From Neodiprion pinetum (taxonomy: Eukaryota; Arthropoda; Insecta; Hymenoptera; Diprionidae): 64,000 bases of DNA. Location: the NCBI RefSeq assembly GCF_021155775.2, contig NC_060234.1:4154001-4218000 (forward strand). The letters are read 5' to 3'. Shown here piece after piece: positions 58,240 through 64,000 of the stretch (positions are counted from its first letter, which is position 1; every line of letters begins with the position of its first letter). Made by a program: the position numbers and the translations under genes. The notes under the pieces were generated by a model. That model saw only the letters and a list, made by a program, of their open reading frames with translations, searched no databases and was not told where the DNA came from.

Positions 58240-59400
58240 CGTGCATCGAGACCCCCATAGTCCGAGGCACCAAAGAGAAGTCTGTGCCAGCCACAGTCCG
58301 TGATTAATCCGTTGTGCGGTATGGCATTGTGTGGCATTACGTGCTTTCCAGCGTCTGTATAGCTCTTGACCTCCGATCTACCAGCATGTGCAACGCGTAA
58401 CGGCAACGGCACCAAGCTCACATGAGCTTTCAGGGATGGACCGAGTCCACGTTATTCCAACCACGTACGGAAACAACGACTTGTTGCCGAAAATCTGCCG
58501 GGCTAGTTTGTTCTCGACATTGTTTCCACGGTTGGTCTCGATTATTGTGCTCTTGTTGAACGTTTTAAAGCAAATCCATGACCATCGGGCGATATTTCAC
58601 ATTTGCTTTATTGGGTTTTCAAAACCGTTTTGTTACGGGAACAGAAACGACGTCGGTGGCAACGAATTTTTGTTGATCAGTCGCTAATGGCAGTTGGTTA
58701 GTTTGTTCGTAGCATTGGGATATTTTAAAAATGTGGCAAACCACTTTGCTTCAAAATTTGATAGTTAATTATCTCGAAACTACACCCAGCTCAATTCATC
58801 GCGTTCATATATTTTCTAAGAAAAATATAATTTGCTTTGAAAAATACAGAGGGGGGGGGGGGGGGAGTGAACCTTTCCACGCAGAGTTGTTTTCTTGTTA
58901 TTTATCTGTGGTTAGAAGTGCTGACATTCGATCCTACATGATGTCAGTTATTAGAACACCGCGTACCGATTCGTTAGAAAAATTCTTTCCATTTTAAAAT
59001 CCCCGTTGGAAGAACAACGCTGTTCGCACGTAGTGTTGTTTTCCCGATAACGAAATTATTTGAGGAGGAATTTTTTTATCTTTTTATTTTTATTTTTTTT
59101 TACGCCATAGCCGATGAGACGAGGAAGAATAATAAACACAATTTCTGCACGAAGTGTCGATCCTCTCTATCAACTCACGACTTTCAATCCAACACTACCG
59201 AACATGGTTGAGAAATTAATTTTTCCCCTTACATTCTGCAGTATCGAAAGTGCACAAAAAATTGCCTAGCGCATAATTTACGAGCCTGGATAAGACAAGC
59301 ACTGCTAATAGCAACGCGGGAAAAGTAAGGAGGCAAGTAGCGAGCATGGAGTCTCGAACCACATCCAACCAAGGGAGTAAAGGTCAGTTTCACTGGAACC
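58240..59400. other. Mixed stretch without supportable gene
   Basis: A poly-G run of about 15 lies at 58851-58866. The frame at 58388-58687 has no splice context. An initiator-like GGTCAGTTTC lies at 59380 without a downstream element. Confidence 0.4.
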
Positions 59401-59414
59401 TCTAGTGTCGTACA

Positions 59415-59915
59415 TTGGTTTGTAGGTGTATCTCACAACCAACCACACGCATACACAACGACTTATCGATCGTCATACCGAATTGGCAATCGTCCTTTTC
59501 CAACGTAGGTGCGGTTAACGTTCCCATTTACCATTCTTGCATAAAAATTCTCCTCTTCAGTCGTCACACCGAGCGTGTCGTTCGTTCTGATCGTTATCTC
59601 CCGGTTCACAGATTTTCAGACAAGTTGGTGTCGGATGATTTCACGAAAATCGTCGCGCGTGGTTCCCTAAGAAAATCGCATCCACCTAGCACAAAATTCA
59701 GCTTGCATATGGAGCAAATAACTGCAGCGTTGCGAGTAATACCGGGAGTATTTAACATCGGTGACATTCAAGATTCGTATGGACAAACGTCCCGGCGAGA
59801 CCGTGTAAAGATAGAAAAGAGAAACGATAGAGAGAGAGAGAGTGAGAGAGGGAGAGAGAGAAGGGGGGGCGGGGGGCGGCTCATCCGGCACTGGGGGGCA
59901 CCGGGGGCACGCTAG
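59415..59915 (+). other. Longest complex open frame; doubtful, no ATG near the start
   Basis: A 166-codon frame begins at TTG, and its first ATG is at 59708 (MEQITAALRVIPGVFNIGD). CCGGTTCACAG (ending 59610) could be an acceptor. The end of the frame runs through a GA repeat and G-rich DNA, giving Arg/Glu then Gly runs, which is unlike a real C-terminus. A frame of this length is roughly expected by chance once in a window of this size. No domain was recognised. Confidence 0.15.
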
Positions 59916-59945
59916 ACAGTAGCTAACAAAATGGCCGACAGATTT
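59825..59945. promoter_or_regulatory. GA tract, G-rich tract and Pho/YY1-like motif
   Basis: A GA tract (59829-59861) passes into G-rich runs (59863-59909) and then AACAAAATGGCCGACAG (59926-59942). The CAAAATGGCCGA word is shared with 44472 and partly with 55733. The layout is comparable with the module at 44300-44520. Confidence 0.3.
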
Positions 59946-59982
59946 AGAGTTATGTAACTCGTGTGCAGTCTGCAGGCTGGAT

Positions 59983-60007
59983 ATGTATATATATATATAT
60001 ATATATA
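59983..60007. repeat. (TA)n microsatellite
   Basis: Twelve TA units; further TA runs occur at 60363-60384, 60525-60544 and 60955-60976. Confidence 0.95.
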
Positions 60008-60741
60008 CAATTTTTACATATATATGCAGTGCCAAACATGAACGCTCGCTTATAACTCGACGTTGCCATTCGCAGGGTCAACCGAAAGGCGTCAGGCCTC
60101 GTAGTTCAATTGCGACGTTAAATTTTCACCACCTAGAAGCTTCGGAAGCTCTTGACTTTGCCGATAATTTGCGAGACCTGGACTAACTTGAGCTTTCGTC
60201 AGAGCTTCACCGTCTCGCACGGAGTTGTAAGAAAAATTTTTCACCTCGACTTTACGACGTCCAACGTCATTCGTTTTCTAAACCTCCAAATTGTTGAGGT
60301 TGATTGTCGAAATGTAGGTTGTCGAGACGGGCCAATTTCAAAAGCTACATTACTGACACCGTGATATATATATATATATATATACACACACATTATTCTG
60401 TGAGATATTTTACAACGAAATTTTTCTCATTGTATTTATTACAGTAGCGATCAAAGTTGAGATGATCGGCAGTGTGAAAAGGAGCCAGTAAATCGGGGGA
60501 AACAATCATTAAATACTCGTGTGTATATATATATATATATATATGAACATTGACGAAAGTGTAACGTTGCGATGTGTTAACGCAGTGTTTGTATGAACAA
60601 GGTGCAAAGTTCATGGGCAAGCGGGGAGCTTGCGAGCTTGCGACTTTGCATAAGTATAGACTCCGACTTGTACCGTATATCTGCTTAATAAGACCAGCAT
60701 GTAGAGAGGTACCGCTAGATCTGGACTGGTAATCTGGCATA

Positions 60742-60763
60742 ATGTGTGTGTGTGTGTGTGTGT
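60742..60763. repeat. (TG)n microsatellite
   Basis: About eleven TG units followed by TAAATAAACATACATACA. Confidence 0.95.
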
Positions 60764-61206
60764 AAATAAACATACATACAATAGTATAATATATCATAAC
60801 TTACATCACGGTATTGGTATTATACATGGAAATATGCACGTACAATAATGCGCTTGTAGGTATAAAACTCAAAGCAATCAGGCTACGCACAATATGCCTG
60901 TGTAATAATGTTGTGTGATGTGCGATTGTGAGAAACGTGTATTTTTTATATTTGTATATATATATATATATATATAAGAGAGTATTGCGAACTTTTAACG
61001 GATCAACAACTGCCGCAGGGCAATGCAATGCTCCCCGTTGTGCAGGTTCATCATTCCCTGTCAGATATCTGGGTTACCACCCATCGTTGTCTTCAATTTT
61101 CTTCAATATTACACGAGCGATTTTTTTCTTACGAAAGAATTCCAAGATTGAGAATAAAATTTGAATCGGTCACCGTTCGCTGGTCTCTGAAATATATTGA
61201 GCCGCT

Positions 61207-61233
61207 TTTTTTTTTTTTTTTTTTTTTTTTTTT
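61207..61233. repeat. Poly-T tract
   Basis: About 27 consecutive T bases. Confidence 0.97.
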
Positions 61234-61239
61234 CAACTA

Positions 61240-63300
61240 GATTCATCCAAAATCTTGTAATTCAAAAATTGGTTTATCGTAAAATTGACCAAAGGCGGTG
61301 AAGTCACTCGTTTGTAATTGATGCAGAAAAAACGTGTTCAACGAATGTTGTTCAAACGCTAATATATAGTTCGTAACGATCATGAGCTTTGATGGAACAT
61401 TCGAAATCGCAACGATTGTCTCAAAGCTAAGTTTTCGTACTCTTGGTGAGAGGAAAAATAAAAAAAAAAAAATAAAAAAATTCAAGTACAAGCAGCGGCA
61501 GCTGTCATATTTTGTATACTCAGACTCGCATTAAATGCTAGTCTATCTTCAGATTATTTTATCTATTCATTTGGTATTTTCATCTTTCACGTGAAAAACT
61601 TTTACACCTTTCGTGAATCGGATGTGAAAATAGAAAAAATGGATTCTAAAAAAACTGTACGTAGAAATCGTCGCGGATGTAAGTTTTCAATTGTTTATTT
61701 CGGTCCTTCTTTAAACAAATTTTATCCAGAACGTGATGAAATCTTGAACGGTATTTTTATTTTTCTATTTTTATTTTTGTAGTGGTATTTTTTCATCCGC
61801 GTTTTTATTATTTCTTTTTCTCACAAAATATTCCTGTATCTTAAAATTGGAATTGAGATGTTACGCGGAACGAATGTGTAGAAAACAGTGACTGAAATTC
61901 ATTTCAGTATCGTGATAAGCCAATTTCTCACAATCGAAAATCTATATTTAAATTCCCGTCGCTGTTTTTTGTTTTCCTTTTGCGCGTGAACGAAGAATGA
62001 GACATCATTGTCCGAAATTTTTTACGTATTGCATAATAACAACCGATACATTATGTAACATTTTGCATATTTGTATTATCTAAACAGCTGTGCAAATTTA
62101 AACTCTGTGTTACGTTAACGAGAAAGCTTGCGATTCGCAGAGTGGTTTTTTTTCGAGAAGGCGAGCCCTCAAATAAATGAACCTCCAATTGTGTTTCGAT
62201 ATTTGCGAGGCGAGTACACGCGACACATTTTTTGTTTTTTTTTTTCCACGCAATTCACTGATTCGATTTTTTCTAGAATACCGAGCTTGAAGAAAAAAAA
62301 CCAAAAAAAAAAAAAAAATTAGTGAAATTTCAGCGTCTAGAAAAAAATAAAAGCAAAAATTAACAAATACAATACAGGTATAAACGAGCTCATAGATCTC
62401 ATGTTGCGACATTATTTTTTTGAGGAGAGGATGGAGAAAGGAGAAAGAAAAAACAAATACAAAGAGCAATGTTATTCCGACTTTTGGAAGAATGTTTTTG
62501 AATAATACGGTAGGAACACTCGTCAGTTTGTTGCATTCTTGTGTGTTTTTACAGCTTTCGATAATGTTCAAATAAAATCTTCGAAATTATATACACGGTG
62601 TTAAAGGTTACGTATACCTGTATAATAGACGACAGATTGTACTCGGTAAGTCGTAATAATGTGAAAATTTTTTTGTAACCAAAATTAATAATTTAAACAT
62701 TTGTATTTATAAAATGAATTTAGATGTCGCCTAAGATCAATTTTAATCGGATTAATTTAATTATTTATTTACTAACCGTAATAAATAAATTTCTATCGAT
62801 TCAAGTATCTTTCCGTATAAAATAGAACTGTCAGTAACGCATCTAACAGCTGTATTTTGCTTGTTGTCAGTGTTTGGTTGAATTTCATTTATAAATTTAC
62901 AAAATGGGTAATGAAACAATTCAATTTCGACGCAACGGACGATTTGCAAAAAAAGAATAATATACATTAAATCGAAAAACAGTTTCTTTATCCAACGTTG
63001 CCACACTTTCTTGAATCAGATATGTCATTAATTTTTTCACAATTTTCAATCACTTGGATTAAAATATCTACAAAATTACACGTAACAAAATATTTTTTAT
63101 AATCCATGGGTAATGTACGAGAATTGGTTAATACAAATGACAATTTTTTTTTGTATTTTGATCGTCAACAGTTGCGATTGAAAATTGCATAAAAATATCC
63201 AATCTTTGTCAAAAACACTGAGTTTTACGTTGACATTACTCTAATGTCCGAACAGCCTTAACGGGCCGAATGAATTGACGTTATGCCGTGTAATATACAG
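61240..63300. other. AT-rich stretch, no gene seen
   Basis: No supportable gene. The 153-codon minus frame at 62110-62571 is phenylalanine-rich and driven by A/T runs. A plus-strand donor-like CTCG|GTAAGT at about 62645 has no frame behind it. Confidence 0.5.
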
Positions 63301-64000
63301 ACGTGCAATTCAACCCGTCGCGCGGTTGAAAATTTAGCCTAGTTTCACCGCTGGAGATTCTCTTCAACTTTCCGCAACGATCAATCGACCCTCGGTGGAT
63401 AGCAACGGCTATAAATATAAACAATAATGAAAATTGGGTTAACAAGACGAAGTTCACGTCTCGTTGTATTTCTTTGTGTAAACGTAGAACTCTACGATTG
63501 GCAAAATATCTCTCATTTCACTGAAACAAGATCTGCGAGAATTGAAACATATTTTACTCAACTATACTACGACCCATTTAATAATCCGCTTCAATTCTCA
63601 AGATAATAAAGAACGTTAGCCCGAGAAAAAATTGAGCGGGGGGGGGGGAAGCGACGAGAGATAAATTAAACAAAATGAAAAAGAATCTGTACAGAAATGA
63701 AAATAAAATCCATACTTCTTATCGTGAGAACGTGAGAAAACAATAGGGGAAGAAACAAACTCGGCGAAAAACAACTCGAATATAATTTCTCAATAATCGT
63801 TGGGTCTTATCTTGTTAGGAATATTTTAATTGCCAATTAGGAATTAACGCACATTGCGTTATACGAAAATATATGCTTAACGAACGATTGTCATTAATGG
63901 TTATAAAAATCTTTGATAAATCTCGCGCAAGGATCGGTTTCTTTAGGAAAATAGATTCGGTGAAAAATTTTAACGGAATATTTATAAAATACTACAGATT
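63301..64000. other. TATA motif and short ATG-led frame at the window end
   Basis: CTATAAATA (63409-63417) is a consensus TATA box, but an ATG follows only ten bases later (63427), too close to be downstream of its start site. That ATG opens 59 codons beginning MKIGLTRRSSRLVVFLCVN, with a hydrophobic part resembling a weak signal peptide, and stops at 63604-63606. The remaining DNA is AT-rich apart from a G run at 63638-63648. Coding is possible but unproven. Confidence 0.18.

Noticed and set aside
59340..59385. tRNA-like string GAGTCTCGAACCACATCC
   Set aside because: No matching A box at the right distance and no cloverleaf arms could be drawn.
62110..62571. 153-codon minus-strand frame
   Set aside because: It is dominated by phenylalanine and leucine from A runs, starts at a non-ATG codon, and has no splice context.
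63409..63429. CTATAAATA as promoter of the 59-codon frame at 63427
   Set aside because: The ATG lies about ten bases after the box, upstream of where transcription would start, so the two cannot work together as drawn.

Overview
The window reads as non-coding DNA from an animal nuclear genome, most likely an insect. The grounds are arthropod-style core-promoter motifs (TCAGT initiators, TATA boxes), GT/AG splice-like signals, dense GA, TA, CAT and homopolymer microsatellites, and several small non-autonomous DNA transposons (MITEs). CpG is common, which would suit Hymenoptera such as a sawfly or wasp, but no protein in the window settles the lineage. There are no operons, ribosome binding sites, CRISPR arrays, rRNA or convincing tRNA. 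Long AT-rich stretches alternate with short GC/CpG-rich islands. No open reading frame stands out: the longest ones (about 150-180 codons) are low-complexity, lie inside a transposon, or start at a non-ATG codon, and this is roughly what chance gives in 64 kb. The best overall reading is an intergenic region, or very long introns of one or more regulatory genes, with only scattered first-exon-like or small-exon-like units. All exon calls here are tentative. 

Layout. 1-4 kb: AT-rich DNA, then exon-like units on opposite strands at 2.5-2.9 kb and a CpG-rich block at 3.3-3.76 kb ending in a consensus splice donor. 4.2-10 kb: a long-TIR MITE (family A), a TATA promoter with a possible first exon, a second MITE family (C), a second A copy and a C fragment. 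10.1-12 kb: two GC islands, one with CRE and CCAAT motifs and an ATG-to-donor unit, one with a CAG repeat. 12-27.4 kb: mostly AT-rich, with a GC island at 16.5 kb, an exon-like unit at 19.0 kb, a foldback element at 19.4-19.6 kb and inverted outer arms at 21.56 and 22.48 kb. 27.4-28.44 kb: the best promoter candidate, possibly bidirectional. 28.44-32.2 kb: an AT-rich, intron-like desert. 32.2-38.7 kb: a third A copy, GC islands, a 289-bp tandem duplication and an exon-like unit whose three frames are all closed. 39-47.3 kb: a small minus-strand exon candidate at 40.06 kb, two nearly identical family B MITEs, a C fragment and a GA-repeat/Pho-like module. 47.3-54.1 kb: a (TA)42 tract, a CAG/CTG island, G-rich tracts and a large CpG island at 53.2-53.8 kb. 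54.1-64 kb: a CRE/E-box island, a piggyBac-type MITE, a 221-bp-period tandem duplication, a second GA/Pho-like module and AT-rich DNA to the end. 

How the parts may work together (inference). Several GC islands carry an ATG followed by a good splice donor and no visible downstream exon. That pattern would fit alternative promoters and first exons of a large regulatory gene whose main exons lie outside the window, but it could also be chance. The firmest results are the MITE families. Families A and B have unrelated sequences, yet both carry palindromes of the NRF-1/Ewg type at mirrored positions near their two ends.
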